Positions 1 to 12,800 of a stretch of DNA of 64,000 nt are shown in pieces; the stretch's first letter is position 1, and each line of letters begins with the position of its first letter. The stretch is from Vitis vinifera. Lineage: Eukaryota; Streptophyta; Magnoliopsida; Vitales; Vitaceae. The stretch is from positions 3,493,501 through 3,557,500 of the forward strand of contig NC_081812.1 of NCBI RefSeq assembly GCF_030704535.1. Reading direction: 5' to 3'. Made by a program: the position numbers and the translations under genes. Below the pieces are notes generated by a model. That model had not been told where the DNA came from, searched no databases, and worked only from the letters and a program-made list of their open reading frames with translations.

Positions 1-954
1 AGGAATCTAAAACCCACACCTCCTTATGAGATACAAGATTAAATAACCGCAAGAAATGATCCTTTAGAAGCTCCCCATCACTCCATTGGTCTAACCAAAA
101 TTTAACGCCAAAACCATTACCCAGTAGCAAACTTCATCCTTGAGAAAAAAATCAGCTCTGCCCTTCCTTATTGCTTTCCAAAAACATGAAACATAGGTCT
201 CTCTCCCTTCTTGAAAGCACCAAACCTTGCAACTCCTTTTATTTCCCCATAATTACCTTTCTCCAAAAACTATCTTGCTCAACAGAAAATCTGCACAGCC
301 ACTTGCTCAATAACACCTTTTTGAGAACACCAACTCCAAAAAGCCAAGCCCCCCACCAATATCTCACAAAAAATAGTAGTCTACCTTATCAATGAATCTT
401 TTTTTCTTTTTCTAGAAGGCATCCTCCCACAAAAATATCCTTCTAAATCCTTTCCAATCTAGTCCTTACTTCCCTTGGGATGACAAAAAGGGCCAATAAA
501 AAATATACTAGTAGACTTGACTATCAAATACACACACAATAGTAGACTGGAAAGAGTTCTCTTCAACATGGTTAGTCTCCTACCTATTAAAAGATACTGA
601 AATTTCCAATTTTAAACCTTTCCTCAACCAAATCCCACACCAAGGCAGATTTCAAAGGATAACCCAAAGGAAGTCCCAAATACTTAGTGGAAGGCTGTCT
701 GCTCTACAATCCCACTGAATAGCCAACTTATTAACATCATCCACCCTCCCCACTGTAATAAGCTTACTCTTTTCCAAGTTGATTTTCAACCCTAACATCA
801 CCTCAAAACAAAAGGAACCTCGAATGCACATTCTTCCCATGAAATTAATCCTCTTATGAATATTGACCATCCTATGAAAGAATCTGGTATTTCTATCCCC
901 ATCTTTCAACCAAAGAGCTCGAGATTTCTGCCTCCACGAAGTTTCCTCCAACAC
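1..954 (-). mobile_element. LINE (non-LTR retrotransposon) reverse-transcriptase relic, 5'-truncated and decayed
   Basis: Read on the minus strand, the start of this block has the plant LINE reverse-transcriptase pattern: [21 protein letters not shown] followed by HRMVNIHKR (about 860-950), then [17 protein letters not shown] (about 735-790). The two pieces are fused, so most of the catalytic palm that should lie between them is deleted. Further along, in shifting frames, come pieces of the C-terminal region (an FWLDQW-like motif near 100-120 and a LLSKWL/FSVEQDSFW-like stretch near 270-320). Frames change several times and stops interrupt every frame, so it is a dead copy that runs off the left edge. 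The family assignment is confident; no poly(A) tail or target-site duplication is visible. Confidence 0.8.
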
Positions 955-2488
955 ACCCAGCCTACTGCATCCTTGAAATGCTGCACTCCAGGCCCCTGAT
1001 AAGCAGATGTGAAGCCATTTTCTCTTTCTTTCATATCCGATTTTCCATCAATTTCAAAGCTTGAGCCTTTCTTGTGGTAATGTTGTCAAACACCCTTTTC
1101 CATCTCTTCAGCCGTTCACCTGCTGTATCTGGGCTTAGACTCAGAGGGCAGATATATTCTTCAGGACAGTGTAGAGTGCATCTCAACTGAAACCAATAAG
1201 TGTTGATTTTCTTTACAGATTCTGGGTTGTTACCTGCTGCTTTTCTGCTTTCTATTAATTTTCCATCACAATTCCCCAATAAAACTCAAGTTGAAATATC
1301 CTCCACCCCTAGCTAACAGGGGTACTCCACCACTAGGAAAGGTTTGGAAATCTCACCTTCAATAGGCATATCCCAGACCATTCACCATATCAAAACGTCG
1401 AAGGAAATAAATCCAGAGAATTCCTATCAGCCCCTCCTGATGCCCTCCTTAGCTCTTTACCATTAGGGTGTGCAAAACCATACTTTCCCTCCTCAACTCT
1501 CCTCTATAAAACTTACTTTTAGCTGAAAACAACCATAAACACTTCCCAAGCAGCTCTCCTTAGGTAAGTGCACACTCCCCCATTTTCCCTGGAGGATTTT
1601 TGTCTCTTTTCTCCTATCCTAAGACCACCACAAAGAAAATCAACTTGAATGATTTGCAACAGGCTGCAATCAGAACCTCTAAAAATATCTGCCTACAGTC
1701 ACATAAATATGGGGAGGTGCGGTTCGTCTGTAGCTACCCAACTAGCAAGTCTTTGTCCCACCCCATGGGCTGAAGAAGACCACCTATCCACATGTCGCAA
1801 GGAGTTGAAGTTCAACCCTCCCCCTACAAGATTAATCTTCATACCAATTACCAATTGAGCTAGAGCTTGTTACTGGGAAAAAAAAAAAAAAAAAAAGTCT
1901 AGTCACTAATAGTCGGAGGCCTTACTCTGCAGATCAAAGAGGGACACAATTCCCCATTCATCTGAAGCAGTCTTTCAGTATAAAACAGAGTGATTCTGGG
2001 CTGACTACTACTACAACTACATGTGCAAAAGGATGGTGCACCAAAAGATAGGGACGAAACAGATGTCACTGGAAAGGTATAAGCCCTAGCATCAACTCTT
2101 TCACCGACTCAATCTCTTGCATAATATGGATTCCAAGCATTCATGGTCTGGATTTGAACGAGTCGAATTACTTATCAGTTATCCCTCTTTACATTAGTGA
2201 ACTATCTGTTCAGAGATTGTAAAAGATGTTCCTCAAGAATATATATTCTAAGTATTGCTTCAACACATATTCCTTGTAAGAAAACAGAAAGTGCAGTGTC
2301 AATTTTATTCCTATCAGAAGTTCATTAATCTTGTTGATAAACCCTCAGAGTTAGCATTATTTAATAGTCCTTGAAAATTCAATTCTTCTACAAATTTGTC
2401 TGTATTCTGTCATTTTTGCGCCTAGTTCGCTGGTTTTTCCATTTGTATTCCTACTGTCCCATTCCCAGATCTCTACTCTAAAGAAACT
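955..2488. other. Stretch without a recognisable gene
   Basis: I see no confident gene here. An 82-codon ORF lies on the minus strand at 1,031-1,279; its product has a Cys/Trp-containing core (YWFQLRCTLHCPEEYICPL) and a basic tail, and I do not recognise it. There is an A-run near 1,878-1,896. Later exons of the methyltransferase gene at 2,522-2,803 should lie on the minus strand to the left, but I could not find its DPPY-type motif here. Confidence 0.4.
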
Positions 2489-2521
2489 TCAAAAATTTTC
2501 TGGGAAACCAAACAACAGTAC

Positions 2522-2803
2522 CTTGAGATAGGCGTAGAGGGTGGGACAAGCGACGCAAGCGACACGAACAAGAGAATCGGAGGAGTCGCAAAGAGTGAGA
2601 ACCTCTTTAGACACTGTTTCGGCCGTTTGGGGATCGTACCAGAACTGGCTCAGCCTCCAATCCTCTGAAACCAAAGAAACTGAGTCGGCGTCGACATGGG
2701 TCTGAGTCTGCTCGCTCAGGAACTGTCTCAAAGCCGCCATGGCTTCACTGCTCAGCCTCGGAGTGTCATCGTCTGAGTCGCAGTTGCCGTTGTTCAACTC
2801 CAT
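2522..2803 (-). CDS. EEF1AKMT1: EEF1A lysine methyltransferase 1-like protein, exon 1 (partial gene)
   Basis: This exon encodes about 94 residues starting MELNNGNCDSDDDTPRLSSE. It matches the N-terminus of the EEF1AKMT1/Efm5 family (formerly N6AMT2), which methylates a lysine of translation elongation factor 1A: an acidic DDDTP segment, an ALRQFLSEQ helix, then SEDWRLSQFWYDPQTAE and a VACVACPTLYAYLK strand region. I start at the ATG at 2,803, just before the family's acidic segment, rather than an in-frame upstream ATG at 2,854 whose extra residues do not look conserved. The exon ends at 2,522 with a good donor (AAG/GTACTG on the minus strand). The catalytic DPPY motif would be in later exons, which I do not find to the left; they may be beyond the edge or lost behind the LINE relic. 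The exon itself is intact. A copia element is inserted 157 bp upstream of the ATG. Confidence 0.75.
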
Positions 2804-2959
2804 TTCCTCTGCCTTGAAGCTCAGTACAATGAAAAAACGTTTAAATACCTCCACACCATTGCGTCATCAACTCTCCGTACACCCACCTCTTTTGGTTAAG
2901 GGAAAAAAAAAAGACAAAAAAGAAGAAGAAATATTTGGTTAAAAAGATAAAGTAATCCC

Positions 2960-3206
2960 TGTTGGGATGTTCAGTTAAAGTAGTCACGGTTATTAGAATT
3001 TCATTCGGTTAATAGTTCCTATTTTTTGGGACATGTTGGTAGGATTTGACTATTTCCTTAGCCATTTACCACGTTCTTACGTGGGCTATTTGTTTCCTTT
3101 TTTAATCTCTTTTGTAAGGCTTATATAACCCCATAGCTTGTTTTGAATTGAATAAGACTCATTCTCATATTGAGAGTGAATTGCATTATGTCTACAGTTT
3201 ACAACA
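2960..3206 (+). repeat. 5' LTR of the copia element, with TATA box
   Basis: Begins TG and ends CA. A TATATAA box lies at about 3,122-3,128, followed by the probable R region. It is repeated at 7,381-7,627 with six visible substitutions and no indels. Confidence 0.92.
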
Positions 3207-3209
3207 ATC

Positions 3210-3222
3210 TGGTATTAGAGCC
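3210..3222 (+). other. Primer-binding site (initiator tRNA-Met type)
   Basis: TGGTATTAGAGCC starts three bases after the 5' LTR. It is one base off the usual plant copia site complementary to the 3' end of initiator tRNA-Met. Confidence 0.85.
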
Positions 3223-3319
3223 CCATCACGGGGCCTGATTGTGAGAGAAAAGAAACCGCAGTTTCTTGTAGAGAGAAAGAGTGAAAAGAGAGTAAGATAA
3301 GAGAAAGAGTGATCAAAGT

Positions 3320-6300
3320 ATGGCAGCTAAAAGTAGTAACTTTGTTCAACCTGCAATTCCTAAGTCCGATGGCCATTATGATCATTGGTCTATGCTTATG
3401 GAAAATTTTCTTCGTTCAAAGGAGTATTGGAGCTTGGTGGAGAATGGAATCCCTGCCGCAACAGAAGGAATAGAGTCTACTGAAGCTCAACAGAAGGCAA
3501 TTGCAGATCACAAGCTGAAAGACTTGAAGGTCAAGAATTATCTATTCCAAGCCATAGATTGAAACATTATGGAGACCATCCTCAATAAAGAGACTGGTAA
3601 GCATATCTGGGACTCTATGAAGCAGAAGTACCAAGGTTCCACAAGAGTCAAAAGGGCACAACTTCAAGCACTTCGAAGGGAGTTCGAGGTTCTGCAGATG
3701 AAAGAGGGTGAAAGTGTTGATGAGTATTTTGCTCGAACACTCACCATAGCAAACAAGATGAAGATTCATGGTGAAAGCATGAAGCAAGTGGTGATCATTG
3801 AAAAGATCTTGAGATCAATGACTTCAAGGTTTGACTATGTTGTGTGTTCAGTTGAAGAGTCTAATGATTTAGACACTTTAACCATTGATGAGTTGCAGAG
3901 TAGCTTGTTGGTTCATAAACAGAGGATGAATAGGCATGGAAGAGATGAGCAGGCATTGAAGGTGACCTATGATGATAAATTTGCTGGAAGAGGAGGTCGT
4001 GGTCGTGGAGCTTTTCGAGGAAGAGGCAGAGGAAGGGGCAGGCAAGCATTCAACAAAGCTATAGTTGAGTGCTACAAGTGTCATCAATTAGGGCACTTTC
4101 AATATGAGTGTCCTAAATGGGAGAAGGGAGCACATTATGCAGAACTTGATGAGAAAGAGGAGATGCTATTGATGTCGTATGTGGAGCTTAACCAATCAAG
4201 GAAAGAAGATGTTTGGTTTCTTGACTCGGGGTGCAGCAATCATATGTGTGGAAATAAGCTGTGGTTCTCGGATCTTGATGAGGAATTCCGGCAATCTGTA
4301 AAGCTCGGGAACAATTCCAAGATGACTGTATTGGGAAAGGGGAACATTAGAATGCAAGTTGCTGGAGTTACTCAGGTAATTACAGGTGTTTTCTATATTC
4401 CTGAGTTGAGAAACAATTTGCTAAGTGTTGGACAATTGCAAGAGAAAGGAGTGGCTATTCTGATCCAACATGGAGAATGCAAAGTCTATCATCCTGAGAA
4501 AGGACTCATTATGCAAACATCAATGTCTGCAAATAGGATGTTCATACTGCCCGCAAGAGTTATGCCAAAAGCTCCCACTTGTTTTCAAATAACTCTTGAA
4601 GACAATACACACCTCTGGCATTGTAGATATGGGCACCTAAGCTTTAAGGGTCTCAGAACATTGCAGTATAAGGAGATGGTGAGAGGGTTACCACAGCTGA
4701 AAGCATCATCCAAAGTATGCACTGATTGCATGGTGGGAAAGCAACACAGGGACGCAATTCCAAAGAGGAGCTTGTGGAGAGCATCACAGAGGCTACAGTT
4801 GGTACATGCTGACATTTGTGGACCCATCAAACCTGTCTCCAACAATAAAAAGAGGTACCTTATTAGCTTTATTGATGATTATAGCCATAAGGTATGGATA
4901 TATTTTCTTACGGAGAAGTCTGAAGCTTTTACTACCTTCAAGAATTACAAAAATCTTGTTGAGAAAGAGACAGGAGCTTTTATTTGTTGTTTGCGCACAG
5001 ATAGGGTGGAGAGTTCACATCTCTCGAATTCAATGCCTTCTGCAAAACTAATGGTATTAGTAGGCAACTCACTGCAACCTATACTCCTCAACAAAACGGA
5101 GTAGCTGAGCGCAAGAACAGGACAATCATGAACATGGTTAGAAGCATGCTATCGGAGAAGCAAGTCCCAAAGAATTTTTGGCCAAAAGCAGTGAACTGGA
5201 CAGCTCATGTGCTCAATAGAAGTCCTACATTGGCAGTAAAAGGCGTGACCCCTGAAGAGGCTTGGAGTGGTGTTAAACCCAATGTTGATTATTTTCGGGT
5301 TTTTGGATGCATTGGCCATGTTCATGTGCCAGATAACAAGAGAAAGAAGCTAGATGATAAGAGCTTTCAATGTGTGTTGCTAGGGGTGAGTGAAGAGTCT
5401 AAAGCATATAGACTTTATGATCTAGTGTCCAAGAAGATAGTTGTAAGTAGAGATGTTGTTTTCAAAGAAGATAAGTGCTGGAATTGGGGGAGGAGTAATG
5501 AAGAAGTAAGACTTGATGTAATTGAATGGGGAGATAACAATGAAGAAGGGAGTGAAGATGAACAAGGTGAAGATGACACTAAAGAGGGGTGTGGCAGTAG
5601 AGGGAAGAGAAAGAGAGGACAGCTTGTCTTCGAGTGAGTCACTTGGTTCTTTGAGTGAAAATTCAGGAGTATCTGGAGAAAGCTCACCAAGCTCACAACA
5701 AGGGAGGAACAGAAGAGTACCATTCTGGATGGAAGATTATGTGAGTGGGGGAGAATTTTCAGAAGGCGACGTTGAGCACAACTTGGTCCTATTTACCTCA
5801 ACTGCAGATCCAACTACTTTTGAAGAAGCTGTTCAAAGTTCCAAGTGGAGAGCTGCAATGGACTTGGAAATAGAAGCAATAGAAAGGAATGGGACTTGGG
5901 AGCTGACGGACTTGCCTGAAGGAGTGAAGAAGATTGGAGTAAAGTGGGTTTTCAAAACCAAACTCAATGAAAATGGCAAGGTTGACAAGTGTAAAGCTCG
6001 GCTGGTGGCAAAAGGGTATGCACAACAACATGGCATAGACTATACTGAGGTGTTTGCTCCTGTGGCCAGGTGGGATACAATTGGAATGGTGATTGCTTTA
6101 GCAGCTCGAAATGGTTGGAGTGTGTACCAGCTTGATGTCAAAAGTGCTTTCTTACATGGTGAGCTAAATGAAGCAATGTTTATCGAGCAACCACAGGGCT
6201 ATGAGAAGAAAGATGAAGAACATAAGGTGTACAAACTAAAGAAGGCATTGTATGGGCTTAAACAAGCTCCTCGTGCATGGTATAGTCGAATTGAAGCATA

Positions 6301-7348
6301 CTTTATCAAGGAAGGGTTTGAGAGATGCAGTTGTGATCACACATTGTTCATCAAAACAGGAGATGGAGGTAAAATTTTGATTGTTAGCTTATATGTTGAT
6401 GATCTAATTTTTACTGGTAATGATGAGAGTATGTTTGTTAAATTCAAGAATTCTATGAAACTTGAATTTGATATGACTGATTTGGGAAAGATGAAGTATT
6501 TTCTGGGTGTGGAGGTTTTACAAAATTCTGAGGGTATTTATATTAGTCAGAGGAAGTATGCAAAAGAAGTGTTGGAGAGGTTTGGGATGGAGAAAAGTAA
6601 TAGTGTGAAGAATCCCATTGTTCCTGGAGATAGATTAACAAAGAATGAAGGCGGAGTTAAGGTGGATGCTACTAAGTACAAACAATTAGTTGGAAGTCTT
6701 ATGTATCTGACTACTACAAGACCAGATTTGATGTATGTGGTGTGTCTTATTAGCAGGTTCATGGCAAGTCCAACTGAGATGCATCTGCAAGCTGCGAAAA
6801 GGGTGTTAAGGTACTTGAAAGGTACTGTAGATTTGAGAGTTTTTTATCAAAAGGAGGGTAATGGTGAACTAATGGCATATACAGATAGTGACTATGCAGG
6901 GGATGTGGATGATAGGAAAAGTACTTCTGGCTATGTGTTTTTGCTCAGTGAAGGAGCTGTGGCATGGTCTTCTAAAAAGCAGCCTGTGGTTACTTTGTCT
7001 ACTACTGAAGCAGAGTTTGTGGCAGCTGCTTCTTGTGCTTGTCAAGGAGTATGGATGAAGAGAGTACTAGAGAAGCTTGGTCATTCTCAAGGAAAGTGCA
7101 CTACCGTGTTATGTGACAATAGTTCTACTATAAAGCTGTCCAAAAATCCAGTAATGCATGGACGCAGCAAGCACATTGATGTAAGGTTTCATTTCTTGCG
7201 TGATTTGACTAGAGAGGGAGTTGTTGAGTTAAAGCACTGTGGCACACAAGAACAAGTTGCAGACATTATGACAAAACCACTCAAGTTGGATGTGTTTTTA
7301 AAGTTGCGTGAGTTACTGGGTGTGAGTGTGGTACCAAGAGTCAACTGA
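3320..7348 (+). pseudogene. Copia gag-pol polyprotein, broken by one stop and two frameshifts
   Basis: Gag starts at the ATG at 3,320. Domains in order: UBN2-type gag; CCHC zinc knuckle (CYKCHQLGHFQYEC, about 4,069-4,110); aspartic protease with DSG (about 4,219); integrase zinc region (HLWHCRYGH ... CTDC, about 4,608-4,730) and catalytic core beginning VHADICGP; reverse transcriptase with LYVDD (about 6,391); and RNase H with YTDSDYAG and a STTEAE segment, ending at TGA 7,346-7,348. Lesions: an in-frame TGA at 3,560-3,562, a -1 shift inside the integrase core near 5,003-5,008, and a compensating shift in the linker between integrase and reverse transcriptase near 5,600-5,637. The stretches between lesions keep all signature motifs, so decay is recent compared with the LINE relic to the left. 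Confidence 0.92.
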
Positions 7349-7369
7349 ATGCATTATTGCAATCAGTTT

Positions 7370-7379
7370 AGGGGAGGAA
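7370..7379 (+). other. Polypurine tract of the copia element
   Basis: The purine run AGGGGAGGAA ends one base before the 3' LTR, the usual place for plus-strand DNA priming. Confidence 0.85.
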
Positions 7380-7380
7380 T

Positions 7381-7627
7381 TGTTGGGATGTTCAGTTAAA
7401 GTAGTCAAAGTTGTTAGAATTTCATTCTGTTAATAGTTCCTATTTTTTGGGACATGTTGGTAGGATTTGACTATTTCCTTAGCCATTTACCACGTTCTTA
7501 CGTGGGCTGTTTGTTTCCTTTTTTAATCTCTTTTGTAAGGCTTATATAACCCTATAGCTTGTTTTGAATTGAATAAGACTCATTCTCATATTGAGAGTGA
7601 ATTGCATTATGTCTACAGTTTACAACA
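7381..7627 (+). repeat. 3' LTR of the copia element
   Basis: Second 247-bp LTR. Differences from the 5' copy cluster near its start (four in the first 50 bases), with single changes further on. It is followed by the ATCCT target-site copy. Confidence 0.92.
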
Positions 7628-7632
7628 ATCCT

Positions 7633-9831
7633 CAAATCGAAAATCTAACCCATTCCATGTTTTTTTTTTGAAAAAGTAACCCATTTTTTACATAAATACT
7701 CTTTTCTATTTCAAGTATTTACATGTAGGTTTTAAAAGAAATTGTTATTTTTACAAGAATATAATGAGGGTATTTTTATCCGAATGATGCCAAAAAATGG
7801 TGAGAGGTTAAATTTCAAAAATTAGGTTTTGAGAAGTCCTTTTAATCAAATAACCCAAAAAAAAATTATGTTTGGTTAAATTTTATTTTGTCTTTTCTTT
7901 TCTTCTCTTGAAAATTCCTTTCATTAAAATCAGTTTTTACTGTTTTATAAAATAAAATAGCATGTTTGTTATACTCATTGTAAATTTTATTTTTCAATAA
8001 AATAATTAAAAATAATGGTATGCAATTTTATAATGGTATTAACAATGTATGAAGGCTTAAAAATCAAATAGAGGTGGGGATTCCTGAGGTTCCACAAATA
8101 CATACTCAAACCCTAATAAGGCCAAGTGGGTCTTGATCGGTTTTAAAGAAATGTACATATTTTTTCTAAGAATCTAAGTATTTTTCTTGAGGATGTACAT
8201 AGGCTTAAAAATTGACCATGGGTCGGGGAAGGTCTCAAACTCATTCCCAAAGTGCAACAAATAAATAGTTAGACCCTAATAAGATCGATTGGGGTCTGAG
8301 TTGCCTAAAAACAATATACGTATTTTTTCTTAAAAAATATATAAATTTTTTGTAAGAATATACATGGGCTTAAAAACCAATCATAGAAGTTAGGGGAAGG
8401 CCTCAAATTCATTCATGATGTTCCACAAATAATTTCTTAGACCCTAATAAGGTTGAGTGGAGAAAAGCCTCAAATCCATTCCTAAGGTTCCACGAATATA
8501 TACTTAGATGCAATAAAGTCGAGGTCTAAGTATACATTTGTGAAAGTAAAAAACCCCCAACTTTGATTAAAATAAATAAATAAGGCTCAAATGAAACAAA
8601 AGTAATTGCTTTCAATATAGAAAAAATATTTTTTTATAAATATTATAAGATTTAATTAGAGTGTGATTCTGTTTATTAGATTAATAAATATTTTTATATT
8701 TCCTAATAAGAGTTCAAAATGTAATTTAAGTGAGAGTAGAAAGATAATTTTTAGTGTATGATTTGATGTAGAATAGGTAGGAAATTTTATATTTAAAACA
8801 TGTAAACCAATGTATTCACAATTTTAATGTAATACCACTCACAATTTTAAACTTTTCCAAAATTTTAGGGTAATAAATTTTATGTTTTAACCAAATTGAC
8901 TCAATTTTTTATATGAAGATTGAATCCTTACTATTTAAGCTTTTTTTTTATTATTAGGGGATTTACCTCGGTAAGCTTCAAATTTTTTACCAAAGTTAGA
9001 AAAAAAAATTCTTTTTTTTTTAACCTTTCTCTTACTCCAAACTTTGTGGCATCAATTATCTATGGAAAAGTCTACGGTGCTGGGGGAGGTAACATGCCTC
9101 GTTTTTTTTAAAGCAGTCGGATGAAAGAGATTAAATCTCAGCCATCCAAAAGAAAAAGAAAAAATGAAAAAAAAAAAAACTGGGTACCTGTCCTTTCTCC
9201 CTCTTATCATTTTTCCTGTTTTTCCCCTCTCTTCTCCTCCATAGCCAATCGTCTTCTCCTCCATAGTCGGCTGTGTCCTCATGCTCTCATCTCCACTCAT
9301 CATCCTCCATAGCCGGCTAGTGTAGTTGTTGTTCCCCATCTTATTCTCTCACCCATTTCCTGTTCCCCCCTCCCCTTCTCCTAATTTGGTATCTTCTCCA
9401 CTCATCCTTGACAGTCGGGTCGGGTTTCTGTTTTCTCTCTCTTTTGTCGAGTTTCCTAATATTTTCCTCTTTTCTCCATACTCGGCTCTTCTCCGAGTAC
9501 TTGTGTTTTCCGCTCATCTCCATCGGTTGTTATTTTTAAGTGCTTTCAGTTGTCTTCGTGTATTGTTGGATGTTTTGGTGTTGTTGGGTGTTTTCGGGTG
9601 GCATCTTTTCGAGTTCTGTCTTTTCTTCGTATCTCCTCTGTTTATGTCCATATTTAATTTTCATATTTGGGGTTTTTTTTTCGGGTTTTGAAGTAAAGAG
9701 TGCGATATTCCCGCTCCCCCCTCTCCTCTCCATAACCCTTGTATTTTCTTCATATTTTATATTTTGTTTAAGATGTGTAAGGGGTGTTTTTGGCTTCTAA
9801 ATTTTGTGGTTTGAAGACCCGAATTGAAGAC
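7633..9831. other. Gene-free stretch: AT-rich DNA, then a pyrimidine-rich block
   Basis: 7.63-9.1 kb is AT-rich and holds a degenerate tandem repeat (separate entry). About 9.18-9.53 kb is strongly C/T-rich on the plus strand, resembling a plant 5' leader or promoter-proximal region, and lies just upstream of the protease-like gene starting near 9,832. ORFs of 60-120 codons here follow base composition and match nothing I know. Confidence 0.4.
8050..8530 (+). repeat. Degenerate tandem repeat, about 150-165 bp period
   Basis: The phrase GGCTTAAAAA recurs near 8,053, 8,202 and 8,368. Each is followed by a 'CTCAAA.TCATTC...GTTCCACAAATA' type phrase and by 'AGACCCTAATAAG'. The last copy is shortened. 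The units are diverged with many indels, so this is an old tandem amplification. Confidence 0.65.
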
Positions 9832-12800
9832 ATGGCTGGAAGAAGAAGAAGACGTGTAGTACCAAGAGAAAGAAAGCTAAAAAGGACACAATTTTTTGTT
9901 AATCAAAAGGCGGTTGTATTGTAATTATTTGTTGAGTTCTATATTAAGGAAAAAATGTGAGTATTGATAATGTGTTTTACAATATTGTATCCATTATATT
10001 TCATGTTTTTTGTTAGATTTATGGATTGATCACATTAATGAAAAATAATGTGGTTAGATCCATAATTGGAGATTGAAAATAATTGATATGCTAATTTTGT
10101 GACCATTTAAAATGTATAGAGATTTAGGGAGGATTTTGTAGTGGTGGTGAAAGTATGTTTGATTTATTATATTTAAAATCATATTATAAAAATTGACTTA
10201 AATGATTTGATTTAATTTTTAGGAGCGAACACAATGTTGTTGAAGTTGTTAGAAATCCAAAGAGGCCTATCGGAGCTTGGATACATTATTAGTGAGGAAA
10301 AATAGAAATATGTAAAAGAATATGTTTTTTAATGTATTTTTTTGTGGTTGTTATAGTTAAATTTGTTTGAAATTGTTTTGTAGTAACGATCAATTAGCCA
10401 TGATCAAAGAGAAGGATAAAGGAGTTAAGACAAATGATGATGTAAGGAGTAATATTGTTGTGTCTAATATAATTACATTTTAAAATTAGAATTTAAAGTA
10501 TGTGACTAGTTAATGTAGTTGAGGAAAAAATTGGGCAAGAAGTGGAATGAACTTTCAAAAGTAGAAAAAGAAGATTTCATGGCAAAGTCCAAAGAAAGTT
10601 CAAAACAATATTCACTTCAAAAGGGTGTGGTTCCAAAGGTAATTTTTTTGTAATGAATATTTAATTTCATTACTTATGTATTTGTTGGAAATTATATTAA
10701 TGTAAACATGTTTGATGTTTGTGTATCTTTTCAGTTATATCTTCAGACTCGATACTCACCTGAGCGAGTGATTGAGTTATTGAAGAATTAGAACCAAAGC
10801 AAAGAGCAGCCATAGAAGAAATAGGATTTGGTAGCCTCTTGCAACTTCAATGTAGGAAAATTGATCATGAGTTATGTCTTTGGTTGATAAATAGTTTCAA
10901 CCCGAACACTTATATGTTAGAGTTGTATAACACTTGTATCAAATTATCCTACATTGATGTTGAATTTATTATGGGATTGAGGGCAAGAGGGTTGAAGATT
11001 GACATGAACAAAGATGTTAACCATAAGAATGATTTATGTAAAAAAATATTGTGATAAAAAGGGGCGATTGTCATTAGTGATGTTAGAAAATCAAATTAGG
11101 GAGGATAAAGAAGGTGGAAACGATTTCAAAGTTCGTTTTGTATTATTTGTGTTGGGTGCATTATTGTGCCCAACAATGAAGCTTTCTGTGAAACGTTCTT
11201 TCTTACATCTTGTGGAAGACATCGATTCAATAAAGAAGATGAATTGGGCTGAATTTGTGTTGTCTTATCTTGTGCATAGGATTGAAGAGTTTAAGATGAA
11301 ACAACAAAGTGGGGTTTGCGGTTGCTTATTGTTTTTAATGGTAATGTCCTTGTAATTAATCTACATCATAGTGAATTTCGAATTTGTTATAATAAAATTT
11401 GTTAACTAACTATATATCTATGTCAAATATAATCACAGTTATTCTACCACGAGCATATATCGTTTGAAGAGAAATTTCTACCATTATATACTCGACCTTG
11501 TCCTCGGATTACTGCTTGGGGAGATGCTGAAGTACTGGACATGAAACGAAGATTGAAAAAACTCGGTGGATATGCAAATGACAATATAAGTTATAGTTTC
11601 AAAAGTCGTTTAATATTGGTTTAACTTTTTAGTGATTTTTAATCTGATATGTGTTATATTTTGATGAATATATTGTAGGTTGAAATATGGGTGATACAAA
11701 ATGAGATAAGGGATTGCGTTGATAGAAATGCGATGACAATGGAGAGGGAGAATGAGGAGGATGAGAAATTTGAAATCAATCCAAAGAAAGATGTTATTAA
11801 ACGAGTAAGTTTTACAATATTCATCATGAGTATCAATATTAGTAGTGAACCCTTGTATTATGATGTTATTAATGAAGTTCCTATATATCACTAGTTGACG
11901 GTGGGAGCTTAATGGAGATGGATAAAACCTTTCAACAATTAAAGACACATCTAATTGGTTTGTGTCATGGTGCAAAAGTTTTGACTGAATTTGAGGAGAA
12001 ATATACTACATTGAAAGGTCTCTTCCTTGGGTTAAGCGAAAAACCTTTGAGAATGCACGAGGAGGGAACGAAGAATGACATTCTCTCATGCGAGAGAAGT
12101 TTGGAAGATAAGAACAATAAGAAAGGAAATGAACATTATGTTCACACTTTGTCAATTGAGAAGTTATGCATTGAGGACTTGAATGGAAAGAATGAAGATG
12201 CATGTGCTACATCAATTGAAGTGCATATCATTCCAGACGAAAATGTAGATATTTTACCACTTCCAATCAAAAGGAGTGGAAGAGATTATGGAAAGGTATG
12301 TGTCATATAAAAGAAAAAATTATTTTCATTACAACTACTTAACCGTTACATAGTAAATAGATGTATATTAATGACATTTTCCATATTAGGAACCATTACG
12401 AGCACTATGTGGTTATCCCGATCATGTCATGAAAACACGTACATCAAGGGAAAGGAAACCAAGTAAATTCAAGGTCTCCCTGTTTGTACACAATTTAAGG
12501 AAGATGGGAAAACGTCAAGCATCAGAGGTATAATACAAATAGTTTAATATCATGTTCTTATTTTTGATACTCAACATATATAGCTAATAATTATGTCTTG
12601 CTTTCGATTTAGTCAATCCCCATGTCCATTTGTGAAGACGTGGTGGATGTTCAATCATTCAATGTACTTCAATCTCTTGTTGCTAATTATGTTTTCAATA
12701 AAGCATTGTAAAAAAGGATTGTAGTGTCTAGAACATTCATAGATGTGTTGTTACAATTTTAGCCTTCATATGCTTCCAATTTAGTTAAGAATGTTTTAAC

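Larger units (their letters stand above)
2960..7627 (+). mobile_element. Ty1/copia LTR retrotransposon, full-length but defective
   Basis: The element has two 247-bp LTRs (TGTTGGGATG...TTTACAACA), a primer-binding site directly after the 5' LTR, a gag-pol region in copia order (gag, protease, integrase, reverse transcriptase, RNase H) and a polypurine tract before the 3' LTR. The flanking 5-mers are ATCCC (2,955-2,959) and ATCCT (7,628-7,632), a target-site duplication with one mismatch. By eye the LTRs differ at six positions (about 2.4%), so insertion is fairly old. The coding region has an in-frame stop and two frameshifts, so this copy is not autonomous. Confidence 0.93.

Noticed and set aside
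9326-9691. 121-codon ORF rich in Leu, Phe and Ser
   Set aside because: Lies in a C/T-rich block, so hydrophobic codons follow base composition; no known motif.
11610-11975. 121-codon ORF on the minus strand
   Set aside because: Antisense to exons of the Ulp1-like pseudogene; a shadow frame.
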